A stretch of 64,000 nt of DNA, taken from Thiosocius sp942490985. GTDB lineage: Bacteria > Pseudomonadota > Gammaproteobacteria > Chromatiales > Chromatiaceae. The translations under genes were made by a program, and so were the position numbers. Location of the stretch: assembly GCA_942490985.1 (NCBI GenBank), contig CALNYW010000003.1, positions 806,001-870,000 of the forward strand, given 5' to 3'. Positions 27,409 to 35,797 of the stretch are shown one piece after another (the first letter of the stretch is position 1; each line of letters begins with the position of its first letter). The notes under the pieces are model-generated. The model did no database searches. It was not told where the DNA came from and saw nothing but the letters and a program-made list of their open reading frames with translations.

Positions 27409-28085
27409 CAATCGCTGCGACGGTACACAATGTCATAGTAACGACCCACCCCCTCCTTGCTCGCGAACGAGCGTCGCTGGTCCTCTGCAAAGCCATGCGC
27501 GGTCATGAACTCATCCATATCGTCGACCTGACAACAACCGGCATAAGACTCGAAATCAGGCACTTCGACCTTGATGAAGCGAAACTTTTTGACGATCGGC
27601 TCAGCACCCTTCAGGACCAGCAATTCCGAACCCTGAGTGTCCATGATCAAAGCCTGATAATGATCAGGATCGATACCTTCACGCGCGAGCAGCGTTGGCA
27701 GCGTCACCCCAAGCAGGGGTATCGACTCGGCGTAATCAACGTCGGGCCATATTTCGCGGTGCGCTTTCAGGTCCATGATCGACGACGAGACGCCGTCGTT
27801 GTTGGAGATGTGAAAGTCGTATTCGCCATCGTCCGTGTCGGTCACCAGCGCCTGCAGTGCGCGCTGGCGGGGGAATCGCCGGATGTTATCGAGCAGGCGC
27901 TGGTAGATGTCGTCGATCGGTTCTATCCACAACACGTCGATACCGAACCTGTCGTAAACAAAACGTTCCTGGCCCTCGTTCGCCCCAACGTGGATGACGG
28001 CCTGCACCTCGCGCAGAAAGCCATCGATCTCGTCGATCCGCCGGGCACGGATCAGCTTGCGCAGCGACACGCCAAAAAAACGCAT
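27408..28085 (-). CDS. FkbM-family methyltransferase
   Basis: A 225-residue SAM-dependent methyltransferase. VIHVGANEGQERF is motif I, followed by LWIEPIDDIYQRL, SSSIMDL and ALIMDTQGSELLVLKGAE, all typical of FkbM proteins that O-methylate sugars. Here the glycine-rich acidic block reads DTQGSE in place of DVEGxE. It lies between another FkbM-like gene and the GT2 gene on the minus strand, so it probably methylates a sugar of the same glycan. Confidence 0.85.
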   Translation of the reverse strand: MRFFGVSLRKLIRARRIDEIDGFLREVQAVIHVGANEGQERFVYDRFGIDVLWIEPIDDIYQRLLDNIRRFPRQRALQALVTDTDDGEYDFHISNNDGVSSSIMDLKAHREIWPDVDYAESIPLLGVTLPTLLAREGIDPDHYQALIMDTQGSELLVLKGAEPIVKKFRFIKVEVPDFESYAGCCQVDDMDEFMTAHGFAEDQRRSFASKEGVGRYYDIVYRRSD

Positions 28086-28157
28086 CAGACCTTACACCTG
28101 CCACAAGTTGTATGGGCCAAGGCCACTGGACGCGTCCCACAGGTAGCTGATACCGCC

Positions 28158-28958
28158 TCACCCATACCAGCCTCGCGGAAGCACGACAGACGGCTGCTGT
28201 GTGTTATCACTGTCGAGCGGATGGGGAAATAGCGTCGCCGGTCGTGGATGCGTGACCCGATCCCGGCGCAAAAAAGTGAACTCCGCCAACGTGGGAATTT
28301 CGAGTCCGGCATAGCTCTGCACGGGGCCGGCGTTGTTGGGGTGGATATGGACACAGGCATGTGAAGTCAGCAGTTTCTCGAACGCGCGGGATACAAACTG
28401 AAAATAGTAACGATTCCAGAGTTGATCGAGCCGATGAAACTCGATCACCAGGATGCGGAATCGTTCGAGCAGGCTGGAGGGCATACCCAGCAGCGTCTCG
28501 TACTCGAAGCCCTCGATGTCCATCTGCAACAACAGGTCTGAGTCGGCATCGATACCAGACGATGCCACCCAATCTTCAGCCGAGATAAAATCGCCTTCCG
28601 AAAAAGCACCAACGTAGCGCTTGGCGAAGGAAAACTGCGGATGCTCAACGGCAGGGCCGTCGACTGAAGCATCGGCCAAGAACACGCGCATGCCCAATTC
28701 GGCGCAAGACTCCTCGAACCCGGATACGGTACTGACACCCGGGGAAAAACAGGCCGAGATCCCATCCAAATCATCGGGCACGAGATACCCGCCATCACCC
28801 TGTGGTCCCAGCCGACGCAGCGGTGTGTCGGTCTCCAGTGGATGCAGGCGATCGATCAAGGAAAGTAGCCCTGGCTTCTTCGTACGATTAGTCAAAAAAC
28901 TGCGCTTTGAAATCAGAAATTCCAACCGGTTGAGGCCTAATCGCTTCGATAGAGACAT
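28158..28958 (-). CDS. FkbM-like methyltransferase (paralogue B)
   Basis: A 266-residue protein closely related to the gene at 18876-19676: same length, same order of blocks (GDGGYLVPDDLDG, CFSPGVS, LLLQMDIEGFEYETL, VIEFHRLDQL, HIHPNN, FTFLRRDRV). These form a sub-branch of FkbM-like proteins. Presence of two diverged copies about 9 kb apart suggests they modify different positions or residues. Second gene of the minus-strand run ending at the GT2 gene. Confidence 0.8.
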   Translation of the reverse strand: MSLSKRLGLNRLEFLISKRSFLTNRTKKPGLLSLIDRLHPLETDTPLRRLGPQGDGGYLVPDDLDGISACFSPGVSTVSGFEESCAELGMRVFLADASVDGPAVEHPQFSFAKRYVGAFSEGDFISAEDWVASSGIDADSDLLLQMDIEGFEYETLLGMPSSLLERFRILVIEFHRLDQLWNRYYFQFVSRAFEKLLTSHACVHIHPNNAGPVQSYAGLEIPTLAEFTFLRRDRVTHPRPATLFPHPLDSDNTQQPSVVLPRGWYG

Positions 28959-29009
28959 CAGACTACACCGAGCCGCGTAGATAAGATAAGCACAACGTCG
29001 GTATCCCCA

Positions 29010-29867
29010 TCAGGCACCAAAAAACTGTTTTGCTGCGGTCGCCGACAATGCCACGATATCGCCGGCTTCCCCATTCCATGGCTCGACAGCATATCGCGAC
29101 CGCTTAATATCCTTAAGCAGAAACATCAGGTAGTCGTCGGGCAAACGTTCTGAGAACGACGTCACGGCCGCATCACCGCCGCGCAGAACCTCGAATACCA
29201 ACAAAGGCCGATCCTGCCGGATACGGTTTTGCAGACCTTCCAAAACAAGCTTTTCGCGACCCTCCACATCGATCTTGATTGCGCTGACTGCCGACCCATC
29301 CTTGTCGAAAAATCCATCACCCGTCGCCGCCTGGACGCGAATGATCCGTCCCCTATCAGTGACATCATCGTCTTCGACCATGGTACCGGTACCGGTATTA
29401 CCCGGCTCCGGCACACGAAACAATACCTCGCCGTTCTGATTACTGAGCGCTACCTGGTGCAGGACTACATTGTTGATCGCATTGATACGCACGGAATGCT
29501 GCAAGCGTTCGAACATAGGCGGATAGGGTTCGAATGCATGTACCTGTCCGTAGTACGGACTCAACTGGATCGTGTGAAGCCCGGAATTAGCGCCGACGTC
29601 AAGAAAAATGTCGTTTCCACTACCCCGGTATCGACTCCAGTCGATGAATAATCGATCAAGTCCCGGTTCGAATCCGCCTCGCGTCAGGACGTGGTAGTCG
29701 ATGAGGTTGGCTGCGTCACCGTCATACACGAGTCGACCGAGTCGGGTGCGAAAAGGGAAAGCGCGGAGCTTCTTTCGCTTCAATAGGGCCTTAACCACTG
29801 GGTGGCGAAGGAAAACTGGCCAATAACTGACCCCCAGGCGACGAACAATCTCATGATTCAGCGGCAT
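29010..29867 (-). CDS. FkbM-family methyltransferase
   Basis: A 285-residue FkbM methyltransferase with motif I IFLDVGANSGLHTIQL, VHAFEPYPPMFERL and IKIDVEGREKLVLEG. The basic N-terminal 45 residues (KALLKRKKLRAFPF) may dock to membrane or glycan. It is the first gene of a four-gene minus-strand run that also includes two more FkbM-like genes and a GT2 transferase. Confidence 0.87.
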   Translation of the reverse strand: MPLNHEIVRRLGVSYWPVFLRHPVVKALLKRKKLRAFPFRTRLGRLVYDGDAANLIDYHVLTRGGFEPGLDRLFIDWSRYRGSGNDIFLDVGANSGLHTIQLSPYYGQVHAFEPYPPMFERLQHSVRINAINNVVLHQVALSNQNGEVLFRVPEPGNTGTGTMVEDDDVTDRGRIIRVQAATGDGFFDKDGSAVSAIKIDVEGREKLVLEGLQNRIRQDRPLLVFEVLRGGDAAVTSFSERLPDDYLMFLLKDIKRSRYAVEPWNGEAGDIVALSATAAKQFFGA

Positions 29868-30280
29868 TGCGAGACGCAGGATTCTGTATCGGTGGAAGCG
29901 AGATCATCCAGCATTGGCGCCATCCGTCAACTTTATGGGAATCCAGCATGAGTACTGAGCACAGCATTAGTCGTTGATGGGCAAATTGTTCAACGATGAC
30001 GACAACGCGCCCACCCCGAGCCGGGGTCCGCCAACAAGAATGCGTCGAATTCCATCTTGGCGTCATCGAAATTGTCACGTTTCTTGGTATCATTCGCGAG
30101 CATTTTTACAAGCGGCGAGTCCAATAGTTTCTTGCCGGACCGACGGTTCCGCACAACACCCCAGTGATCTGCAGCGCGCGATAAAAACTGGGGATTTGGA
30201 TAGGCCAGGCCCCAGCCCGGGTAATCATTGTCTGTGCGGGAACCGCCTATGAGACCTGCAAACGCTCACGATGCGTCGAA
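29868..30280. other. Intergenic region between glycan operons
   Basis: About 410 bases separate the divergent FkbM run (minus) and the phosphoramidate-type gene set (plus), so promoters for both should lie here. The only coding-like content is a minus-strand open frame at 29990-30265, described separately. Confidence 0.5.
29990..30265 (-). pseudogene. Orphan open frame, likely gene remnant
   Basis: A minus-strand frame is open for 92 codons and reads as protein-like sequence (PGWGLAYPNPQFLSRAADHW, then KKLLDSPLVKMLANDTKK), but has no good start before a GTG at 30154, which would leave 54 residues. Upstream it hits a stop at 30266-30268. I do not recognise the family. It may be the C-terminal remnant of a lost glycan gene, or a small real protein. 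Confidence 0.35.
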
Positions 30281-31483
30281 ATGACCCAGAGAATCATCCT
30301 CGCTTCACCACCTGAGCCGAGCGGCGTCACTTGGCTGATAAACTGCTTCCTCGAGTTGGGTTTGTTGTGCTACCGAGGATCGGCACAAGGAATGTGGCAA
30401 AAGCGCGACGGGCTGTTCTATCTCAGGAAGACCGAAGCGGAGCTGGCGAATTGGCTGCCCAGCCTACACCACAAACCTGCTTTCGCTTTTAGGCCGGACA
30501 TCGAGATCCAATGGGACCACAGCTGGCCGACAGACAGGCTGGCGGATTGCAAAGCGATCTACTTCTATCGTGATCCTCGCGATTCCCTCTATTCCCGTTA
30601 TAAGCGCCAGGGTGCAATGGTCGGCTTCGGGGACTACCTGGACACACCTGAACCCTTTATTCTGCTGAACAAGATCGAATGCAATTGTCTGCACGCCGCA
30701 TGCTGGCTGCAGCATCCACAGGTTGAATTGTTCCGTTTCGAAGACTACAAAAAGGACGCCGAATCGACGCTGCGCCGGGCGCTCGACTACCTTAAGATTG
30801 AAGCCTCTGACGAAGCGATTTTGCGCGCGCTGAACGCCTCGACTGCCGACAAGGCAAAGGAAGTCGAGCAGACCATCAAAGCAAGCACGCTGTCCGAAAA
30901 ACATAAGACACGGCTGAACCAGACGGTAAATCAGGGAGGTATCGTCGGGCGCTGGAAAGAGTTGTCGGGGCGTGATGATGCAACCGTGTCACGCATTGAG
31001 ACGGTCGCACGACAGTTTTTGCTGGGTTTCGGATACCAATTTGACGCGGCCGACAAGCCACATTATCGAGCTGGGAGCTATATGGATTACCTGTCCGATC
31101 GCTCTCCCTTTTCTGGCGATCTCATTCATCTCGATTTCGGGCGCGGGGATCCGCAAGAAGTCGCCGCGCTGGAGCGCCGGACCCTGCAATTCGCTCGCGG
31201 CCTGACCAGCCAATTCGTCAGCGACGCGAACATGTCGCAGAGTGAATTGCGGACACTGTTGGTTGGCCTGGCGATCTTTTCGGCGCGACGAGATCGCGTC
31301 GCCCTAACCAATATCGAAACGGTTGCCGCACAGTTTTTCGGCGAGTCCGATCTTCACTACCGATTGTTTCAACGCACAAAAAACCCGGCGTGGCTGAGAA
31401 AAATCAAAGCGCGTTTCGTGTTTGATAAGCTCTTTCGGCCGGAAAAACTCCGGTCGAAAGCAAGATGGGTACGCCGCCAATGA
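30281..31483 (+). CDS. Sulfotransferase-family protein (possible phosphoramidate transferase)
   Basis: A 400-residue protein with the two PAPS-binding signatures of sulfotransferases: an N-terminal P-loop-like PPEPSGVTWLIN (5'-phosphosulfate loop, residues 10-21) and FYRDPRDSLYSRY near residue 100 (3'-phosphate loop). The C-terminal 120 residues are not typical of the family. It lies 52 bases upstream of an APS-kinase-like gene. The obvious reading is sulfation of a glycan with PAPS. Because the next five genes resemble the cytidine-diphosphoramidate pathway, whose donor also gains a 3'-phosphate, it might instead transfer phosphoramidate; that is inference. Confidence 0.75.
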   Translation: MTQRIILASPPEPSGVTWLINCFLELGLLCYRGSAQGMWQKRDGLFYLRKTEAELANWLPSLHHKPAFAFRPDIEIQWDHSWPTDRLADCKAIYFYRDPRDSLYSRYKRQGAMVGFGDYLDTPEPFILLNKIECNCLHAACWLQHPQVELFRFEDYKKDAESTLRRALDYLKIEASDEAILRALNASTADKAKEVEQTIKASTLSEKHKTRLNQTVNQGGIVGRWKELSGRDDATVSRIETVARQFLLGFGYQFDAADKPHYRAGSYMDYLSDRSPFSGDLIHLDFGRGDPQEVAALERRTLQFARGLTSQFVSDANMSQSELRTLLVGLAIFSARRDRVALTNIETVAAQFFGESDLHYRLFQRTKNPAWLRKIKARFVFDKLFRPEKLRSKARWVRRQ

Positions 31484-31535
31484 CAACACGACAGCGATCT
31501 CTGCGCCGGCTAGGCTACTGGGTCTCTCTGGTTTG

Positions 31536-32075
31536 ATGAACCCGAAAAGCGGCAACGTCTATTGGGTCACTGGACTGTCTGGATCCGGAAAGACGACACT
31601 ATGCCGTCGGTTGGTGGAAAGGCTGCGTGGGAGAGGACATTCAGTGGTGATGCTCGATGGCGATGAGCTGCGCGCCGCGATGGGGGCAGGCAGTGCACAC
31701 ACACGCGACGAGCGTCTCAGCCTCGCAATGCGCTATGCACGACTGTGTCACATGATTGCAGAACAGGGCATCGATGTGGCGATTGCGACGATTTCGCTGT
31801 TCCGCGAGGTACATGAATGGAATCGAAAAAACATGCCTGGCTATATTGAGATCTACCTTGCCGTCCCGCTGTCCGAGCTCAAGCGCAGAGACCCGAAAGA
31901 CATTTATGCCCGGGCGGATCGTGGCGAGTTGCAAGACATTGCGGGGTTGGACCTGGCCGTTGATGAGCCGCAGGCCCCGGATTTATGCATCAAGTGGTCA
32001 CCGGAACTTACAGAGGAGCAGACGTTGAATATGGTGTTCGAAAAACTCAAGCTGGAGAGCCCGGATGAAAACTGA
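31536..32075 (+). CDS. APS-kinase-like protein; candidate cytidine diphosphoramidate kinase (Cj1415-like)
   Basis: A 179-residue P-loop kinase: Walker A GLSGSGKTT (residues 13-21), DGDELR (41-46, compare DGDNxR of CysC) and ISLFREVHEWNRKN. The family is adenylylsulfate kinase. In Campylobacter jejuni the similar Cj1415 phosphorylates the 3'-hydroxyl of cytidine diphosphoramidate rather than APS. No sulfate adenylyltransferase lies nearby, while homologues of the other phosphoramidate genes do, so I favour that role. ATG 31536 was chosen because the earlier frame lies inside the sulfotransferase gene. The end overlaps the methyltransferase start by 11 bases. Confidence 0.8.
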   Translation: MNPKSGNVYWVTGLSGSGKTTLCRRLVERLRGRGHSVVMLDGDELRAAMGAGSAHTRDERLSLAMRYARLCHMIAEQGIDVAIATISLFREVHEWNRKNMPGYIEIYLAVPLSELKRRDPKDIYARADRGELQDIAGLDLAVDEPQAPDLCIKWSPELTEEQTLNMVFEKLKLESPDEN

Positions 32076-32820
32076 GTGGGACTATACGACCCTGGCCGAC
32101 GCTTATCTCAAGCGCCCCGATTATTCCAGCGCCGCCATCGAGGCGATGCTGGCAATTGCCGGCGTAGAGCAAGGCATGACGGCCTGTGATGTTGGGGCGG
32201 GCGTTGCGCATCTGACCTTGATGTTGGCCGGCCACGGAATCAACGTAGCAGCCGTCGAACCGAACGACGCCATGCGCGCGAACGGCATAAAGCGGACCGC
32301 TGCTATCGAGCACGTCGGCTGGCACGAGGGAACCGGAGAAGCCACGGGGCAACCAGCCCGGAACTTTGACATAGTGACATTCGGCAGCTCGTTTAACGTG
32401 TGTGACCGCCAGCTGGCCCTGCAAGAATCTGCCCGCCTACTCAAACCGGGAAGCTGGTTTGCCTGCATGTGGAATCATCGCCAACTGGACGACCCGATCC
32501 AGGCGAAAATAGAGTCGATAATCCAAACACACGTCAAGGACTACAGTTACGGTGCGCGCCGCGAAGACCAGGCGGCGGTAATTGACGCGAGCAAATTGTT
32601 CGGCCCCGTCGTCCATCTCGATTCCCGCGTCATGCACTCGCAGACCATTGCGGAGTGTGTCGAGGCCTGGCGCTCCCACGCAACGCTGCAACGCCAGGCC
32701 GGTAACGCATTTCCGCAGATCATCGAGGCGATAGATCAGTACTTGAACGGCCTCGAGACTGCATCCTTACAGATCCCCTATTCGACAAATATCTGGATGG
32801 CACCTTTGCTCGGGCGCTGA
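32065..32820 (+). CDS. SAM-dependent methyltransferase, candidate phosphoramidate O-methyltransferase
   Basis: A 251-residue class I methyltransferase: CDVGAGVAHLTLML is motif I, VAAVEPND motif II and FDIVTFGSSFNVCD the catalytic-side strand. The pattern is that of the UbiE/COQ5-like group acting on small molecules. In C. jejuni the phosphoramidate is O-methylated by methyltransferases encoded beside Cj1418 (Cj1419/Cj1420). This gene sits between the kinase and the glutamine-kinase-like gene with an 11-base overlap on one side and a 2-base gap on the other, so the same role is plausible. Confidence 0.8.
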   Translation: MKTEWDYTTLADAYLKRPDYSSAAIEAMLAIAGVEQGMTACDVGAGVAHLTLMLAGHGINVAAVEPNDAMRANGIKRTAAIEHVGWHEGTGEATGQPARNFDIVTFGSSFNVCDRQLALQESARLLKPGSWFACMWNHRQLDDPIQAKIESIIQTHVKDYSYGARREDQAAVIDASKLFGPVVHLDSRVMHSQTIAECVEAWRSHATLQRQAGNAFPQIIEAIDQYLNGLETASLQIPYSTNIWMAPLLGR

Positions 32821-32822
32821 CC

Positions 32823-35150
32823 ATGGCCGCGCCGCAACCACCTGTGCTTGCGACCAAAGCCCGCACTTTGGCATCACTGCAGGGCCGGCTGTCGAGTGCC
32901 TGGGTCCAGCCCGTCGACTATTTCTCGGTGGCGGAGTGGAGTAACGACTCAGCCAAGATTGTTGAGCGTCTGGCAGAAAAATTTGGCGCACATACACCGC
33001 TTGCTGTGCGCTCCAGCGCATTGGGCGAGGATTCAGCAACCGCTTCCCTGGCAGGACAATTTACCTCTGTACTCCATGTCTGTGGCGCCGAGGCAATAGC
33101 AGCAGCCGTTGCTGAGGTGGTTCAGTCTTATGGTCCGGATCAAGATCGCGGCAACGAAGTCCTGGTGCAGCCGATGCTGGTTGATGTCGTACTGTCTGGT
33201 GTGGCCTTCAGCCAAGACCCGGCTACCGGTTCGCCATATCGCGTGGTCAACTATGCGCATGGCTCCGACACGACAGCGGTCACCGGCGGCGCGGCGCATA
33301 CACACACGTTCGTTTGCGCGCCCGGCGCGGAACAACGACCAAACGAAATAGCCAACGTTTTCGACCTTCTCGACGAGCTGACAACGCTGTTTGACTCGAC
33401 GCCTCTTGACATCGAATTCGCGCTCACCGCAGCGGACGATGTCCCCTGTCTGCTGCAGGTGAGGCCGCTGAAGGTCGGGGCGAGCGTAGACGCCTCGCAG
33501 CACGCGTCCCTGCTCAAGCGCGTTGCGGAAAAAGTTCGTGCCGCCCAGCAGCCGCACCCTTTCCTACACGGCCGCTCCACCGTTTTCGGCGTCATGCCGG
33601 ACTGGAACCCCGCGGAGATTATCGGGATACGGCCGCGCCCGCTTGCGCTGTCGATCTATCGCGACCTGGTGACAGACGCCATCTGGGCCTATCAGCGCAA
33701 CAATTACGGCTACCGCAATCTTCGCAGTTTCCCGCTGCTCGTCAATTTCTCCGGCCAGCCCTACATCGACGTCCGCCTGTCGTTTAATTCCTTTATCCCG
33801 AAAGATATCGAGGGAAGCCTTGCTGACAGGCTGGTCGACTACTACATCAAACGTTTAATTGCGGCGCCGAATCTGCACGACAAGATCGAGTTCGAAATCG
33901 TTCTCTCGTGCTACACGCTGGACATTGAGCAACGCTTGCAAAGATTGGCTGAGGAAGGATTCAGCGCGCTCGAACTCAATCAGCTTGCTGACAGCCTGCG
34001 CCATCTGACAAACCGGATTATTGACCGCGACAACGGCCTGTGGCGCACCGATGAATCCAAACTGGCAACGTTGCTGGCGCGGCGGGAGGAAATCATCGCA
34101 TCCGGGCTCGACCCGGTATCGCGTATCTATTGGCTGTTGGAAGACTGCAAGCGTTACGGCACGCTGCCTTTTGCCGGGCTGGCGCGCGCAGGGTTTATCG
34201 CCGTTCAGATGTTGAAGTCGTTGATCGCGGTCGGCGTGTTCAGTCAGGACGATTACGACCGGTTTATGAACGGCATGAATACCGTAAGCAGCCAGCTTTC
34301 GCGAGACCTGGCCAGCCTGGACCGCGCCGGCTTTCTCTCTCGCTACGGACACCTGCGCCCCGGTACCTACGATATTCTCTCACCCCGCTATGACGAGGCC
34401 CCGGAGGAGTACCTCGGCGAAAAAGACTACGAACGCGCAGACGACCGACGCCAGCCGTTCGCGTTAGGCCTAGACCAGATGCGCGCCATTGCCAGGCTTT
34501 TGGATGAGCATGGCCTGTCGTCCGATGTAGTCGGTCTATTCGACTTCATCCAGGCCGGCATCGAGTTACGCGAGTATGCGAAGTTTGTATTCACACGGAA
34601 TCTTTCCGATGCCCTGTCGTTGTTCCGTGAATGGGGTGGCCAACATGGGTTTTCGACGGACGAACTGTCGTACGCGAATATCCACTGCATCCAGGAGCTT
34701 TATGCCGGCGCCGACGACCCACGGGTCGTCCTGTCCCGGTCGATCGAGGAAGGAAAGGCCCGCTATACAGAGACCGCGCAGTTGTGGCTGCCGCCCCTTA
34801 TTACGCGACCGGAGGATGTCTGGTCTTTTCATGTACCCGAAAGCGAGCCGAACTTCGTCACCCAGAACACCGTCACCGGGCCGGTAGTCATGCCGCAGGA
34901 GCGCGACCGCCTGGACGGAGGCATTGTGTTCATTCAAAGCGCCGACCCTGGGTTCGACTGGCTCTTCTCTCATCCCATTTCCGGCCTGGTGACCGCCTAC
35001 GGCGGCGTCAACAGCCATATGGCGATCAGGGCAAATGAACTTGGGCTTCCGGCCGTGATCGGAGCTGGGGAGGCGTTGTTCAAACGATGGTCTTATGCGG
35101 ATCTACTTCGCATCGACTGCGCCGGACGCCGGGTCGAGATCTTGTCTTGA
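32823..35150 (+). CDS. PEP-synthase-like L-glutamine kinase candidate (Cj1418-like)
   Basis: A 775-residue protein with an N-terminal PPDK-type ATP-binding domain (AVRSSALGEDSATASLAG near residue 60-77 and LLQVRPLKVG near 220) and a C-terminal phosphohistidine domain (GGVNSHMAIRANELG, His732 as phosphocarrier). PEP synthases share both parts but are organised differently in between. Cj1418 of C. jejuni, of near-identical size, uses ATP to phosphorylate the side-chain amide of L-glutamine, the first step of phosphoramidate synthesis. The stop overlaps the TTG start of the amidotransferase gene (TTGA). Confidence 0.82.
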   Translation: MAAPQPPVLATKARTLASLQGRLSSAWVQPVDYFSVAEWSNDSAKIVERLAEKFGAHTPLAVRSSALGEDSATASLAGQFTSVLHVCGAEAIAAAVAEVVQSYGPDQDRGNEVLVQPMLVDVVLSGVAFSQDPATGSPYRVVNYAHGSDTTAVTGGAAHTHTFVCAPGAEQRPNEIANVFDLLDELTTLFDSTPLDIEFALTAADDVPCLLQVRPLKVGASVDASQHASLLKRVAEKVRAAQQPHPFLHGRSTVFGVMPDWNPAEIIGIRPRPLALSIYRDLVTDAIWAYQRNNYGYRNLRSFPLLVNFSGQPYIDVRLSFNSFIPKDIEGSLADRLVDYYIKRLIAAPNLHDKIEFEIVLSCYTLDIEQRLQRLAEEGFSALELNQLADSLRHLTNRIIDRDNGLWRTDESKLATLLARREEIIASGLDPVSRIYWLLEDCKRYGTLPFAGLARAGFIAVQMLKSLIAVGVFSQDDYDRFMNGMNTVSSQLSRDLASLDRAGFLSRYGHLRPGTYDILSPRYDEAPEEYLGEKDYERADDRRQPFALGLDQMRAIARLLDEHGLSSDVVGLFDFIQAGIELREYAKFVFTRNLSDALSLFREWGGQHGFSTDELSYANIHCIQELYAGADDPRVVLSRSIEEGKARYTETAQLWLPPLITRPEDVWSFHVPESEPNFVTQNTVTGPVVMPQERDRLDGGIVFIQSADPGFDWLFSHPISGLVTAYGGVNSHMAIRANELGLPAVIGAGEALFKRWSYADLLRIDCAGRRVEILS

Positions 35151-35764
35151 GGACAGTCGCAGTCACTCAGCGGGTGGACGACCACCCGGCGCGCAACGAG
35201 GTCCGGGATGCCCTGGATCAACGCGTAGCGACATGGCTGACGGCTGCTGGGTACCTCCCGGTGCCGGTACCGAATGGACTGCAAGCGCGGCCCGGATCGA
35301 CGGCCGACGACAACCTGCTGACCTGTTGGCTGCGCTCGGTCGAACCGACGGCAATCATGTTGTCCGGCGGCAATGATATTGGCACGGCTGTTGAGCGCGA
35401 TGCCACCGAACGCCAACTGCTGACATACGCCCGCGCTCGAGAGCTGCCCGTTCTGGGTATCTGTCGCGGCATGCAAATGCTGGGGGTGTTTGCCGGAGTT
35501 TCATTGCTGCCGGTACAGGGGCATGTGCGCGTTCGACATCGCGTGTCAGGTGAGATTTCCGGCGAAACCAACAGTTTTCATAGCCAGGCGCTGGCGACCT
35601 GCCCTGACGAATTTGTCGTCACGGCCAGGTCTGCCGATGGCTGCATCGAAGCGATACGCCACACACAACTGTCCTGGGAGGGGTGGATGTGGCACCCGGA
35701 GCGGGAGCCAACGTTCGCCGCGCAGGACCAACACAGGCTGAGGAGATTATTCGGTGAACCCTAA
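35147..35764 (+). CDS. Class I glutamine-amidotransferase-like hydrolase (Cj1417-like)
   Basis: A 205-residue protein with nucleophile Cys106 in GICRGMQML and His183/Glu185 in WHPER, the complete triad of the class I amidotransferase/peptidase C26 fold. I start it at TTG 35147 because it overlaps the preceding stop and gives a family-like N terminus RTVAVTQRV. In the C. jejuni pathway Cj1417 hydrolyses the gamma-glutamyl group from the CDP-linked intermediate, releasing glutamate and cytidine diphosphoramidate. The neighbours support the same job here. Confidence 0.83.
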   Translation: MRTVAVTQRVDDHPARNEVRDALDQRVATWLTAAGYLPVPVPNGLQARPGSTADDNLLTCWLRSVEPTAIMLSGGNDIGTAVERDATERQLLTYARARELPVLGICRGMQMLGVFAGVSLLPVQGHVRVRHRVSGEISGETNSFHSQALATCPDEFVVTARSADGCIEAIRHTQLSWEGWMWHPEREPTFAAQDQHRLRRLFGEP

Positions 35765-35797
35765 CCACAACACCAGGCACCAATTGACGGCAACAAC

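Noticed and set aside
32823..35150. Reading the 775-aa protein as an ordinary PEP synthase or rifampin phosphotransferase
   Set aside because: Central carbon genes are absent, and the immediate neighbours match the other phosphoramidate-pathway families; still listed as the main alternative to test.
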